The notes under the pieces are model-generated. The model was not told the origin of the DNA. It did no database searches and was given only the letters and a program-made list of their open reading frames with translations. A program made the position numbers and the translations under genes. From the NCBI GenBank assembly GCA_020048895.1, contig JAIFLV010000020.1, positions 33,455 to 97,454 on the forward strand: a stretch of DNA of 64,000 bases, given 5' to 3'. Positions 16,357 through 29,980 of the stretch are shown one piece after another (position 1 is the first letter of the stretch; each line of letters begins with the position of its first letter). Source of the stretch: Rhodoferax sp. GTDB lineage: Bacteria; Pseudomonadota; Gammaproteobacteria; Burkholderiales; Burkholderiaceae_C.

Positions 16357-17403
16357 ATGAGAGACCCAACACGAATCCTTCAGAACCTGACGCAACTGGT
16401 GGGCAATACGCCCATGCTTGCCATCAATTTTCGTTTTCGAGGCAGAGAACGTTGCGTTTATGCAAAGGCAGAGTATCTGAACTTCACGGGTTCAATCAAG
16501 GACCGGATGGCCCTGCATATATTGCGACGGGCACACGCGCAGGGCATATTGAAACCGGGAATGCCTATCGTCGAAGCGACAAGCGGAAACACCGGTATAG
16601 CCTTCTCGGCCATTGGTGCCGCGATCGGACACCCGGTTCGTATTTACATGCCAGACTGGATGAGTCAGGAGCGAAAAGATTTGATTCGGTCGCTTGGGGC
16701 GGAGGTTTGCCTGGTGAGCAAAGACGAAGGAGGATTCTTGGGAAGCATAGCTCTGAGTGAAGCTTTCGCCAAAGAAATAGGCGGCTTTCTGCCACGTCAG
16801 TTTGCAAATGACGCGAACGTCGAAGCCCACGCATTGTCAACAGGAGCGGAGATCTGGACTCAGCTGGAAAAAGAATCCATTCGCCCAGATGCATTTATTG
16901 CGGGTGTCGGAACCGGCGGAACGGTGATGGGCGTTGCCAGATACCTGAGAAGTGTTCAGTCCGGTGCAAAAGTCCATCCCCTGGAGCCGTCCAACAGTCC
17001 AACCCTGAGTGCCGGACACAAGGTGGGAATACACCGCATCCAGGGAATCAGTGACGAGTTCGTTCCTCCTATCGTCAAACTTGAGCTACTGGATGACATC
17101 ATCGCTGTAGATGACGGCGATGCCATCTGAATGGCGCAGGCGTTGTCAAGTCAACTCGGGCTGGCGGTTGGCATCAGCAGCGGCGCAAACTTCCTTGGAG
17201 CGTTGCTGGCGCAGGAACGGCTTGCTCCTGAAGCAAATGTTGTGACCGTCTTTTGCGATGACAACAAAAAGTACTTGAGCACAGCGCTCATGCAGAATGA
17301 ACCGGAAAAACCAGACTTCCTGCACCGCGAGGTGGAGTTGTTAAGTTTCCGATGCCTGCCCAGAGGATTTGCGCGCGATTGGGATCCGTCCGAATCGGCG
17401 TAA
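16357..17403 (+). pseudogene. Cysteine synthase/cystathionine beta-synthase-like gene split by an in-frame TGA
   Basis: A PLP-dependent fold-type II enzyme. The first part (258 codons) has the PLP lysine Lys48 ([12 protein letters not shown]), the SGNTGIAF loop and the phosphate-binding GTGGT. It ends at TGA (17128-17130) inside the conserved DDGDAI-x-MAQ segment. Reading continues in the same frame for 90 more codons ([24 protein letters not shown]) to 17403. The downstream part holds the SSGAN segment that contacts the PLP ring. A CGA (Arg) to TGA change would explain the break. An ATG directly follows the TGA, so reinitiation into a two-piece protein is conceivable. Most simply a recent pseudogene. 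Confidence 0.85.
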
Positions 17404-17418
17404 GCGGCTGGTCCCCAA

Positions 17419-17444
17419 ACGAACTTGATCCGACATCAGTTCGT
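17419..17444. terminator. Hairpin between convergent genes
   Basis: ACGAACT and AGTTCGT form an inverted repeat between the convergent cysteine-synthase-like and SIS-domain genes, overlapping the latter's 3' end. It lacks a T tract on either strand, so its role as a terminator is uncertain. Confidence 0.35.
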
Positions 17445-18458
17445 GCGGGTTACTTTGTTCAAGTGGCGTGGCGCGTCGGGATTGAGGCCGCGTGAGCGCG
17501 CCAGCGCTTCGACCATGGGGTAGAAACTCTGAATCACCGAGATCGGGTCCAGATCAACGGAGCCACTGTCGGTCACGCACAGGTTCGCTCCTGGCGTTCC
17601 GGCGGGTGCCGCCAGCAGGATGCGGGCACCCCGGCCGCGCATCTCTTCGGCCAAGGCCAAAAGACCTGCTTGTGCAGGTCCACGCGGCGCGAAAATCAGC
17701 AGCGGATAGCCTTGGTCAATGAGCGCCATCGGCCCGTGCTTGACCTCGGCACCGGAAAACGCCTCTGCTTGTATGCCGCAGGTTTCCTTGAACTTCAATG
17801 CAGCTTCCATGGCAATGGCCTGCCCGGTGCCCCGGCCAATGACAAATAGTCGGTCTGCGCCCTGCAGCAAGTCCACACCATCAGACCAATCCTGACGCGT
17901 CGCGCTGAGCAGCGTGGCAGGCAGGTCGGCGAGTGCAGCCTGCAGTTCCAAATCATCTTGCCAGGCAGCCACGGTGCGGGCACCAGCGACAAGTTGCGCA
18001 ATGAAACTCTTGGTAGCCGCCACGCTCTTCTCCACGCCTGCATGTAGCGCAAACACCCAATGGGCGGCTTCTGCCAGTGGCGAGGATGGGGCGTTTACAA
18101 AAGCCGCAGTGCATGCCCCCCCGTCGCGAAAGAACCGGGTGGGAGCAACCAAGTCCGGACTCTGGCCGGATTGCGAAAAGGCCATGGACACCAGGCCGTC
18201 GCATTGGACTTTTGACTGGTACAACGTGATCAGTGACATCGGCAGGGATGTCACCAGGCGGCCCATGCGGGCCATGATGAGGTAGGCCATGAAATGCGCG
18301 GCATGGTCGGAACTGCCGCGCGCAATGGTCAGGATGGACGAAGGTGGCTGCGTACGCAAATGCGAACCAAAGGCACGGTAGAGGGCGTCATCGTTGGCGA
18401 GTTGGGTCGCGACGGATTCGGGCGCTTGCAGGGCCTCAGCCAGCATGTGAGTGTTCAA
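17436..18458 (-). CDS. SIS-domain amino-sugar aminase/isomerase (AgaS/NagB-II type)
   Basis: A 340-residue protein with two SIS domains (about 30-160: SILTIARGSSDHAAHFMAYL, SMAFSQSGQSPDL; about 190-320: LFVIGRGTGQAIAMEAALKFKETCGIQAEAFSGAEVKHGPMAL). This is the isomerase half of GlmS without the glutaminase, as in GlcN-6-P or GalN-6-P deaminases. The start is TTG at 18458 with AAGGAAAG just upstream; the first ATG is four codons later. Its start overlaps nagA's end by 23 bases, implying coupled translation. It probably deaminates the hexosamine-6-phosphate made by NagA. Confidence 0.9.
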   Translation of the reverse strand: MNTHMLAEALQAPESVATQLANDDALYRAFGSHLRTQPPSSILTIARGSSDHAAHFMAYLIMARMGRLVTSLPMSLITLYQSKVQCDGLVSMAFSQSGQSPDLVAPTRFFRDGGACTAAFVNAPSSPLAEAAHWVFALHAGVEKSVAATKSFIAQLVAGARTVAAWQDDLELQAALADLPATLLSATRQDWSDGVDLLQGADRLFVIGRGTGQAIAMEAALKFKETCGIQAEAFSGAEVKHGPMALIDQGYPLLIFAPRGPAQAGLLALAEEMRGRGARILLAAPAGTPGANLCVTDSGSVDLDPISVIQSFYPMVEALARSRGLNPDAPRHLNKVTRTN

Positions 18459-19566
18459 TGGACTTTCCTTCTATATACACGTCAGTGAGGTTCAGGTCGC
18501 GGTCCAGCAGCACAAGGTCTGCCCAGGTGCCGGTCTGAAGGCGGCCACGGTCGGATGCTCCGATGTGATTGGCAGCATGGGTGGATACACGCTGGGATGC
18601 ATCCACCAGCCCCAGGCCCAGGGTGTGCACCAGATTGCGCAACGCCTGGTCCATCGTCAAGGTGGAGCCCGCCAGCGTGCCGTCAGCCAGGCGCACGCCA
18701 CCCAGGCACTTGATCACGGTTTGGCGGCCCAGTCGGTATTGGCCATCTGGCATGCCCGCCGCTGCGGTGGAATCGGTCACACAGTACAGATGGGGGATGG
18801 CGCGCAGCGCTACCCGGATGGCACCAGGATGCACATGCACGAGGTCTGGAATGATCTCGGCGTATTGCGCATGCGCCAGCGCCGCGCCAACCGCACCGGG
18901 CTTGCGGTGGTGCAAGCCGGTCATGGCGTTGTAGAGGTGCGTAAAGCCAACTGCGCCTTTGTCCATGGCCTGCACCGCTTCGTCATAGCTGGCCAAGGTA
19001 TGGCCAATTTGCACGCGATAGCCGGCCTCGACCAATGATTCGATGACATCCATGTTGCCCGGAACTTCGGGTGCCAGCGTGATGAGGCGGATGGGCGCCA
19101 GGGCATGCAGGTGTTTGAGTTCAGCGGCATTGACCGGCCGGGCGAAGTCTGGTTGGGCACCCAGCATTTCGTAGCTGATGTAGGGGCCCTCCAGATGCAC
19201 TCCCAGCACCCGCGCGCTGCGCGGACCGCGCTTGACACATGCCTGGGCAAGGCCGGCAAATGCCAGCTCCAGGTCCTCCAGCGGTGCGGTCATGGTCGTG
19301 CCCAGCAGTGCCGTGGTGCCATGTTGCGCATGTTGGGCGGCAAGCGTTGCAATCGCTTCGCCGCCGTCCATCACATCGCAGCCGCCACCGCCGTGCACAT
19401 GCAAGTCGATGAAGCCAGGAATCACCAACGGAATGCGCTTCTCCAGAACCTGCGCTTCGCTGACCGGCTGCCCCGTGATCTGCGCGACGCGTCCCGATGC
19501 ATCGATCGTCAGTTCTCCATGAACAAAGCCTGTGGGCGTCAGGATGTGGCCTCTGACGGGGTTCAT
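18436..19566 (-). CDS. nagA: N-acetylglucosamine-6-phosphate deacetylase
   Basis: A 376-residue amidohydrolase. The metal motif PGFIDLHVHGGGG is near residue 55-67. The catalytic glutamate region LGVHLEGPYIS, metal His in QIGHTLASYDEA, FTHLYNAM and the late Asp region VTDSTAAAGMPDGQY follow. It removes the acetyl group from GlcNAc-6-P in the cytoplasm. I chose the ATG at 19566 (GAGGCGGGAA upstream), because it overlaps the stop codon of the degraded GntR gene as ATGA. A longer reading to 19650 runs through that remnant in another frame and is not credible. Confidence 0.95.
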   Translation of the reverse strand: MNPVRGHILTPTGFVHGELTIDASGRVAQITGQPVSEAQVLEKRIPLVIPGFIDLHVHGGGGCDVMDGGEAIATLAAQHAQHGTTALLGTTMTAPLEDLELAFAGLAQACVKRGPRSARVLGVHLEGPYISYEMLGAQPDFARPVNAAELKHLHALAPIRLITLAPEVPGNMDVIESLVEAGYRVQIGHTLASYDEAVQAMDKGAVGFTHLYNAMTGLHHRKPGAVGAALAHAQYAEIIPDLVHVHPGAIRVALRAIPHLYCVTDSTAAAGMPDGQYRLGRQTVIKCLGGVRLADGTLAGSTLTMDQALRNLVHTLGLGLVDASQRVSTHAANHIGASDRGRLQTGTWADLVLLDRDLNLTDVYIEGKSIEHSHAG

Positions 19567-19684
19567 CGTTCCCGCCTCATTTCCACCACAAAGTCGTAAT
19601 AGTCGCTGCGGCAATAGGAGTGCGTGAGTTCCACCACCAATCATTGCCACAGAAACGGTGCGTTCCAGCCAGCGCGGTGCTCAT
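19563..19684 (-). pseudogene. Scar of a deleted GntR/UTRA regulator gene
   Basis: Between kinase and nagA the minus strand encodes, out of frame with both, a C-terminal peptide of about 25 residues (19640-19563): VELTHSYCRSDYYDFVVEM. It is the classical end of HutC/NagR-type UTRA domains, and its TGA overlaps nagA's ATG (ATGA). At the other end an ATG at 19684 overlaps the kinase stop (ATGA) and reads MSTALAGTHRF before the frames part. The simplest reading is a former gene of about 240 codons, coupled on both sides, that lost its middle by deletion with a frameshift. Confidence 0.75.
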
Positions 19685-20556
19685 GAGGGTGCCCCCAGCG
19701 TTTGTTGCAGTAACCATAGTGCTCCCTCGGCAGGTCCCATCGCCGCGTCCACGCACCGGTTGCGCAGTTCCCGGGTCATGCGGCTCTGCAGTCGCATCCC
19801 GATGCTGCCGCAAATCGCCACTGGGAGCGCACGCGTGGGATCCAGTGCATCGGCGATGGATTCAAGGTGTTGCGCGGCCTGCTGCAACAGGTTGGCAGCA
19901 ACCGGATCACTGGCCTCACATTCAAACACCAAGGGTGCAACCTGGGCGTAGGAGAATTGGGCGGATGTCGCGCACCAGGCCGCCAAGTCCTGGCGGGTCT
20001 GGCCACAATGCCCCCATGTCCGACGCGCCAGTGCGCCCGCCGGCGCCCGCCCATCCATTGCTGCCTGGGCCAGTCGCACCGCTTGCAGTCCAAGCCAGGC
20101 ACCGCTGCCCTCATCGCCCACCGGAAAGCCCCAGCCCCCTGCGACTGCATGGGATGCGTCGCTGCGCAGAACTTCCCCCACACTTCCGGTACCGGCGGCC
20201 ACCATGACACCAGGTTGGCCTCCATGTGCCCCAATCAACATGGTGTAGCCATCGGTTTCGAGCAGAATTTTCCCAAATGGCGGCAGTTCAGCACGAAAGG
20301 CATCGCAGAGCGCCATCGTATGCACCCCGGAGAGGCCGGCGGCCAGCGCTATGCGTGACCATGCAGGAAGGGTCAGATCCGCCCCGACAAATGCCGCCGA
20401 AATGGCGTCTTGCACCTGCAACCATGCGCCAGGCACTCCTTGCCCAAGTGCACTGGGTCCCGCTTCACCATGCGCGAGGATAGTGCCATCCGGACGCGCC
20501 AGAAGTGCCCTCGTTCCAGTACCGCCTCCGTCCACGCCCACCAAAAACTCGACCAT
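19681..20556 (-). CDS. BadF/BadG-type ATPase, probable N-acetylglucosamine kinase
   Basis: A 291-residue ASKHA-fold kinase. It opens with the phosphate-1 motif VGVDGGGTGTRALL (residues 6-19), then GLSGVHTMALCDAF, VMVAAGTGSVG (phosphate-2) and GGWGFPVGDEGSGAWLG, the GlcNAc-kinase hallmark. AGGGAG precedes the ATG at 20556. It is first in the operon with nagA and the SIS aminase. The set kinase, deacetylase and deaminase would convert cytoplasmic GlcNAc to fructose-6-phosphate. No transporter gene is nearby. Confidence 0.9.
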   Translation of the reverse strand: MVEFLVGVDGGGTGTRALLARPDGTILAHGEAGPSALGQGVPGAWLQVQDAISAAFVGADLTLPAWSRIALAAGLSGVHTMALCDAFRAELPPFGKILLETDGYTMLIGAHGGQPGVMVAAGTGSVGEVLRSDASHAVAGGWGFPVGDEGSGAWLGLQAVRLAQAAMDGRAPAGALARRTWGHCGQTRQDLAAWCATSAQFSYAQVAPLVFECEASDPVAANLLQQAAQHLESIADALDPTRALPVAICGSIGMRLQSRMTRELRNRCVDAAMGPAEGALWLLQQTLGAPS

Positions 20557-20599
20557 GCCGCTCCCTATGTGCCTCGGACAAATGAAAACAAGCCAATTA

Positions 20600-20622
20600 A
20601 ATACCAAAATTTCACTGGTATT
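20600..20622. promoter_or_regulatory. AATACCA-N9-TGGTATT inverted repeat, candidate orphan operator
   Basis: A perfect 7-base inverted repeat 44 bases before the kinase ATG, in the only gap able to hold the amino-sugar operon promoter. GntR/HutC regulators bind TGGT/ACCA palindromes, so this may be the operator of the regulator whose gene is now a scar within the operon. Inference only. Confidence 0.45.
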
Positions 20623-20727
20623 GGTTTGTTGCCCATGCGCTACACGGGTTAATGTCCCAGGTAGTGGCCCAAACGATTGACTTGCCAGACATTCCCAAGA
20701 CCGTTGACGAGCGAAGACAGGGAAAGA

Positions 20728-22194
20728 CTAACGCGGCAGCGCGCTGCACCCCATCAGAAACTCATCGACCGCACGGGCGGCCTGACGGCCCTCACGTATC
20801 GCCCAGACCACCAGGCTTTGGCCGCGACGCATATCACCGGCAGCAAACACTTTGACCACGTTGGTTGCGTAGCCTCCGGCTTCTTCCGTGGTGGCGCGTG
20901 CATTGCCGCGTGCATCCTTGGCCACACCGAACGCTTCCAGCACGGTCGCTACCGGATTGACAAAGCCCATGGCGAGCAGCACCAAATCAGCCTTCAGGAC
21001 CTGCTCCGACCCGGCAATCTCCACCATCTTGCCGTCTTTCCACTCGACCTTCACAGTCTTGAGTCCGGTGAGCTTGCCTTTTTCTCCGATGAATTCCTTG
21101 GTGGAAATGGCAAACTCGCGCGAGCAGCCTTCGTCGTGGCTGGAACTGGTGCGCAGTTTGATGGGCCAGTAGGGCCAGGTCATGGGGCGATTTTCTTCCG
21201 CCGGCGGCTGGGGCATCACCTCAAACTGGGTGACGCTTGCGGCTCCATGGCGATTGCTCGTGCCCACGCAGTCCGAACCGGTATCGCCGCCACCAATGAC
21301 GATGACGTGCTTGCCATCCGCCCGCAGTTGGCCCTTGAGCTTGTCGCCTGCGTTGACCTTGTTTTGTTGCGGCAGGAACTCCATGGCGAAATGAATGCCC
21401 GCCAGATCGCGGCCGGGCACCGGCAGATCGCGGGATTGCTCCGAGCCTCCGGTCAGCAGCACGGCGTCAAATTCCTTTTTCAGTTGTTCTGCGGACACCG
21501 ACTCTTTGGACCAGTTGGTCACTTTGGAGTCCTTGGGCCAGTCGCCAACCACGACACCGGTGCGAATCGTGACGCCTTCTTTCACGAGTTGCTCCACCCG
21601 GCGGTCGATATGGGACTTTTCCATCTTGAAGTCGGGAATGCCATAGCGCAGCAAACCACCGACCCGGTCGTTCTTCTCAAACAGGGTCACTGCATGCCCG
21701 GCACGCGCCAACTGCTGCGCCGCGGCCAATCCGGCCGGCCCTGCGCCCACCACAGCCACGCGCCTACCAGTCTTGTGTGTTGCGGGTTGGGGGACGACCC
21801 ATCCCTCGGACCAGGCGCGGTCGATGATGGCGTGCTCAATCGATTTGATGCCTACGGCCTCACCGTTGACGTTCAGGGTACAGGCGGCTTCACAGGGAGC
21901 AGGACAAATGCGACCGGTGAACTCGGGGAAGTTGTTGGTGCTGTGCAACGTATCGATTGCGGTCTTCCAGTCGCCCCGATAAACCAGATCGTTGAAATCC
22001 GGAATGATGTTGTTCACCGGGCAACCGTTGTTGCAAAACGGTGTGCCGCAGTCCATGCAACGCGCAGCTTGTTTGTTGGCCTGCGCATCGTCCAGGCCAA
22101 TCACAAACTCCTTGTAATGCTTGAGCCGCTCGGCAACGGGCTTGTAGCCTTCCTCGATGCGCTCAAACTCCATGAATCCAGTAACTTTTCCCAT
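20728..22194 (-). CDS. gltD: Glutamate synthase (NADPH) small subunit
   Basis: A 488-residue flavoprotein subunit that passes NADPH electrons to GltB. The N-terminal cysteine clusters for two [4Fe-4S] centres are seen as [17 protein letters not shown] (about 44-60) and [11 protein letters not shown] (about 97-107). The FAD motif [18 protein letters not shown] follows (about 145-162). The NADPH motif [15 protein letters not shown] is near 285. AGGAAAG precedes the ATG. It lies 69 bases after gltB on the same strand. Confidence 0.97.
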   Translation of the reverse strand: MGKVTGFMEFERIEEGYKPVAERLKHYKEFVIGLDDAQANKQAARCMDCGTPFCNNGCPVNNIIPDFNDLVYRGDWKTAIDTLHSTNNFPEFTGRICPAPCEAACTLNVNGEAVGIKSIEHAIIDRAWSEGWVVPQPATHKTGRRVAVVGAGPAGLAAAQQLARAGHAVTLFEKNDRVGGLLRYGIPDFKMEKSHIDRRVEQLVKEGVTIRTGVVVGDWPKDSKVTNWSKESVSAEQLKKEFDAVLLTGGSEQSRDLPVPGRDLAGIHFAMEFLPQQNKVNAGDKLKGQLRADGKHVIVIGGGDTGSDCVGTSNRHGAASVTQFEVMPQPPAEENRPMTWPYWPIKLRTSSSHDEGCSREFAISTKEFIGEKGKLTGLKTVKVEWKDGKMVEIAGSEQVLKADLVLLAMGFVNPVATVLEAFGVAKDARGNARATTEEAGGYATNVVKVFAAGDMRRGQSLVVWAIREGRQAARAVDEFLMGCSALPR

Positions 22195-22263
22195 GATCTT
22201 TCCTAGTCAGTTGGGGACAGAGCAGATTGGCTACGCCAATCCTGGTCTGTCCCGCAAGGTGAT

Positions 22264-27054
<4,791 letters not shown>

Positions 27055-27118
27055 GGCGCGCTCCTGTAAAAGTTGCAGTGAAAGAAGAGTACCGCCACGC
27101 AACAAAAATGCCAAACCA

Positions 27119-27986
27119 TTTAATTGGGGTCAGATTCCAATTGATGTACGGATCTTGGTGTAAGAATAAAATAGGGGACACATCAAAAACGATAGCGCAT
27201 AACGTAAGCAGGATATGCTGAAACGGGAATTCTTACATCTTCAACAAGGGGATGGATGGCCGCCCTGCACTACACTTGACCAATCGTCGGGTGGTCCTTT
27301 TTTGCAACTCTGCAACAAATTCACGCTCCCCCAAAGCCCATCCCCGCAGCGTTGCATCGGTCAGAGCCTGCTGCTGCACCAGAGTGACTCCCGCCCGCAC
27401 CAACTCCGCATAGGCAGCTTCCCTGGCAAACGGCGTATTGCCCAGGTTCCAGAACAGTGCGTGAGGCGTGATCAGCTTATCGGTTCGCAAACCTAAATAG
27501 TGACCGTGACTGGACCACGGGTAGTCGTGCGCGTGTACCGAGATGCCGGCGCGCACCGGGTTGAGGTCGATATAGGCCATGCACGCCGTGAGATAACGAT
27601 CCGTTTGGATCAGAGTCGACTTGTAACGCCCTTCCCACAAGGTGCCGGTGCGTTTCTGGGCGCCATTGAAGAATCGGACATAGCGCCGACCTACGGCTTG
27701 CATCATTTGGGGCAACCCGGTCTCGCTGTTCGGTGTGACCAACAGATGGAAGTGGTTGTCCATCAACACATAGGCATGCACCGCGACATCGAACTTCTTG
27801 GCGTTCTCACACAAAAGCTCAAGAAGAGTTTCCCGATCCGCTACCGACGAAAAAATGGCCTGTCTGTTGTTACCACGCTGAATGATGTGGTGCGGATAGC
27901 CAGGAAGCGTGAGTCGGGCAAGGCGTGCCATAACGGTGCAGCAAGGAGTTGTGCCGCATCATAATTGGAATCTGACCCCAATTAAA
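27119..27986. mobile_element. RAYT element with inverted 24-base ends
   Basis: The ends at 27119-27142 and 27963-27986 are perfect inverted repeats of each other: TTTAATTGGGGTCAG through CCAATT, and the reverse complement. Each also folds on itself through AATTGG/CCAATT. A truncated extra copy of the right end (TGACCCCAATTAAA) follows at 27987-28000. The element encloses one transposase gene of the REP-associated tyrosine type. It sits between gltB and a lipoprotein gene without breaking either. Confidence 0.8.
27233..27931 (-). CDS. REP-associated tyrosine transposase (Y1/IS200-like)
   Basis: A 232-residue HUH single-strand transposase. The N-terminal MARLARLTLPGYPHHIIQRG is typical of RAYTs. 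The HUH motif is in LMDNHFHLLVTP (about 56-67). YLTACMAYIDLNPVRAG (about 112-128) carries the family's Tyr region. The C-terminal part contains ALGEREFV and a basic tail. It appears intact. RAYTs process REP-like hairpins; the inverted ends flanking this gene are the obvious substrate. Confidence 0.92.
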   Translation of the reverse strand: MARLARLTLPGYPHHIIQRGNNRQAIFSSVADRETLLELLCENAKKFDVAVHAYVLMDNHFHLLVTPNSETGLPQMMQAVGRRYVRFFNGAQKRTGTLWEGRYKSTLIQTDRYLTACMAYIDLNPVRAGISVHAHDYPWSSHGHYLGLRTDKLITPHALFWNLGNTPFAREAAYAELVRAGVTLVQQQALTDATLRGWALGEREFVAELQKRTTRRLVKCSAGRPSIPLLKM

Positions 27987-28004
27987 TGACCCCAATTAAA
28001 GCAA

Positions 28005-28472
28005 TTAACGGGGGGCGCGGGTGACGCGTACTTTGTTGCCGGTGGTTACCAAAATGACCGAGTCGCCGGGCATGAACGTCTCGTTGCCCTTGGCTTGAAC
28101 GATGGCGCGGCGCTCACCACCTTTGAGCTGCACCAGAATCTCGAACGCTTCTTCGCGCGTCGCCATCCGCTCCATGGCATTGCCAGCGGCTGCACCGGCT
28201 ACGCCTGCGAGCAGCCCCAGCACCTGCCCTTCGCGGCGTACGCCACTGCTGGCAAAGCCACCGATGGCACCGGCCACGCCGCCCACCGCAGCGCCCACAC
28301 CGCTCTGGCTGCCATCAACGACGACCGGGCGCACCGTAAGCACCACCGCATCTTCCACCTTGGCCATGCGCTGGGCGTCTCCACGTTGAACGACATCCGG
28401 GCTGCTCGTCGCACAGCCGCCCAGAACGGCCACCAACACTGTCGACACAGTCCACACCACCATTCGTTTCAT
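28005..28472 (-). CDS. Glycine-zipper outer-membrane lipoprotein (SlyB/Pcp-like)
   Basis: A 155-residue lipoprotein. The signal peptide ends in lipobox VLGGC (Cys about residue 20). A glycine-zipper stretch follows (GVGAAVGGVAGAIGGFASSGVRREGQVLGLLAGVAGAAAGNAMERM, about 60-105), then a small beta-rich C-terminal domain (FEILVQLKGGERRAIVQ, PGDSVILVTTGNKVRV). AGGAGG supports the ATG at 28472 rather than the GTG one codon earlier. Members sit in the outer membrane and help envelope integrity; the exact role is unknown. An RNA-independent, single-gene unit. Confidence 0.88.
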   Translation of the reverse strand: MKRMVVWTVSTVLVAVLGGCATSSPDVVQRGDAQRMAKVEDAVVLTVRPVVVDGSQSGVGAAVGGVAGAIGGFASSGVRREGQVLGLLAGVAGAAAGNAMERMATREEAFEILVQLKGGERRAIVQAKGNETFMPGDSVILVTTGNKVRVTRAPR

Positions 28473-28517
28473 CACTACCTCCTGCTAAATCAATGATCCA
28501 AAATCCAACCAAACCGC

Positions 28518-29399
28518 CTACATGTTCGCTGCATTGTCCGGCAACAATGTAAACCGGGTATGAAGGAGCTCTGTCAGACCGAATTGCTCCAACAGCGCGT
28601 GCAGCCGGTGCGCCGCTTGGCGGTTGCTCGATTTGACGCGCCGCGCAATGATTAGTTCATTCTTGAGGCTGTGTTCCCAGCCTACCAACTCCGTCACCAC
28701 AACCTGGTAACCCATGGCCTCCAGGTACAAGCAGCGCAGCACATTGGTCAGCTGACTGCCCACTTCACGCGTATGCAACGGATGCCGCCACAGTTCGGCC
28801 AGCGCACTGCGTTGCAGGTTGAGCGCCTTGTGCGCATTCAGGTTGCGTGCAATCTCTGCCTGGCAACAGGGCACCAGCACCATGGCTTGCGCCGATTTCT
28901 GCAATCCAAACGCGATGGCGTCGTCGGTCGCGGTGTCGCAGGCATGCAGTGCCGTAACCACGTCCACTTTCTCAGGCAGCGCCTGCGCCGTCGTCGCTTC
29001 CAGTACGCTCAGGTTGACAAACGTCATGCGCTCGAACCCCAGGCGTGCCGCCAGTTCCTGCGACTTCTCAACCAATTCAGCGCGCGTCTCGATACCGTAA
29101 ATGTGCCCGGTGCCCAATGCCTTGAAGCACAGGTCGTACAGGATAAACCCGAGGTAGGACTTACCGGCCCCGTGGTCCGCCAGTGTCAGCGGCTTGCCCG
29201 GCCCGGCCCCCAAGTCCTGCAACACTTTTTCGATGAACTGCACCAGGTGGTTCACCTGCTTGAGTTTGCGACGTGAATCCTGGTTGAGCTTGCCATCGCG
29301 GGTCAGGATGTGAAGTTCCTTGAGCAGTTCAATAGACTGGCCACGCCGAAGTTCTGCCAGCAGTGGATCGGGCTCGTGTTGGGACTTGCGCTGCCTCAT
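28518..29399 (-). CDS. SAM-dependent methyltransferase (Methyltransf_32 type)
   Basis: A 293-residue protein. The SAM-binding region is PLTLADHGAGKSYLGFILYD (about 80-99), followed by IYGIETRAELVEKSQELAARL and VDVVTALHACDTATDDAIAFGL, a pattern seen in class I methyltransferases related to Methyltransf_32. The ATG at 29399 overlaps the stop of the DUF1415 gene (ATGA), so an upstream extension is rejected. Target unknown. Confidence 0.85.
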   Translation of the reverse strand: MRQRKSQHEPDPLLAELRRGQSIELLKELHILTRDGKLNQDSRRKLKQVNHLVQFIEKVLQDLGAGPGKPLTLADHGAGKSYLGFILYDLCFKALGTGHIYGIETRAELVEKSQELAARLGFERMTFVNLSVLEATTAQALPEKVDVVTALHACDTATDDAIAFGLQKSAQAMVLVPCCQAEIARNLNAHKALNLQRSALAELWRHPLHTREVGSQLTNVLRCLYLEAMGYQVVVTELVGWEHSLKNELIIARRVKSSNRQAAHRLHALLEQFGLTELLHTRFTLLPDNAANM

Positions 29400-29980
29400 G
29401 GCACCCTCTTGCCAGACCCGCCAGCTCGCACACCAAGTGCATCCCAACCGGAGCGCCCGAGCCGCATCATGGTGGCCATATTGACCTCAAAAATCGCCTC
29501 CGCACGAGGGAACGCCTGCACCGCCCGGTCAATACTCGCTTCGCGCAGCAAGTGCAGTGTGGGGTATGGCGCCTGGTTGGTGCAGTTGGTGATGTCGTCG
29601 GGCTCGGTATCGGCAAACTGATAGCGGGGGTGCAGACTGGCAATCTGAAAAACCCCCTCGTAGCCCCATTTCGCCAGCATGCGGTCAGCTTCCTGCAGCA
29701 GGCCGTTGAAATCCAGAAAGTCGACAAAACCATCGGGGGCGATCAACAGCGTGGTGTCGCGCACCTGCGCCTCGGTCGCGGACAGGTCTTCCAACTCCTG
29801 CTTGAGGTCGACCAGCATGTCCTTCCATCCGACCGCACGGCTGACGGCGTAATGCACCTGGTTCTTGACATCGACCGACTTGGCAAACGGACAGAGGTTC
29901 AAGCCAATCACGGCCCTGCGCAACCAGTGGCGTATGTCGTCCACCACTTGTGCGTCCGTCAGGGCGGGGGTCCGTGTCAT
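29396..29980 (-). CDS. DUF1415 family protein
   Basis: A 194-residue conserved protein. Family landmarks are the N-terminal VIGLNLCPFAK (about 24-34), TTLLIAPDGFVDFLDFN and FQIASLHPRYQFADTEPDDITNCTNQAPYPTLHLLREAS. These match what I know of DUF1415, widespread in Proteobacteria. No function is established. It overlaps both neighbours by ATGA, suggesting a translationally coupled trio. Confidence 0.85.
   Translation of the reverse strand: MTRTPALTDAQVVDDIRHWLRRAVIGLNLCPFAKSVDVKNQVHYAVSRAVGWKDMLVDLKQELEDLSATEAQVRDTTLLIAPDGFVDFLDFNGLLQEADRMLAKWGYEGVFQIASLHPRYQFADTEPDDITNCTNQAPYPTLHLLREASIDRAVQAFPRAEAIFEVNMATMMRLGRSGWDALGVRAGGSGKRVP

Noticed and set aside
17128..17130. TGA as selenocysteine or reassigned codon
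   Set aside because: The family has no Cys or Sec at this place. Other genes here use TGA as an ordinary stop in ATGA overlaps, and a CGA-to-TGA change explains it.
19567..19650. N-terminal extension of nagA
   Set aside because: It overlaps the GntR remnant in another frame; the ATG at 19566 has a ribosome site and matches the usual protein start.
20677..22206. 509-codon open frame opposite gltD
   Set aside because: It is antisense to an unmistakable gltD and has no recognisable domain or Shine-Dalgarno; its His/Gly-rich composition is that of a shadow frame.
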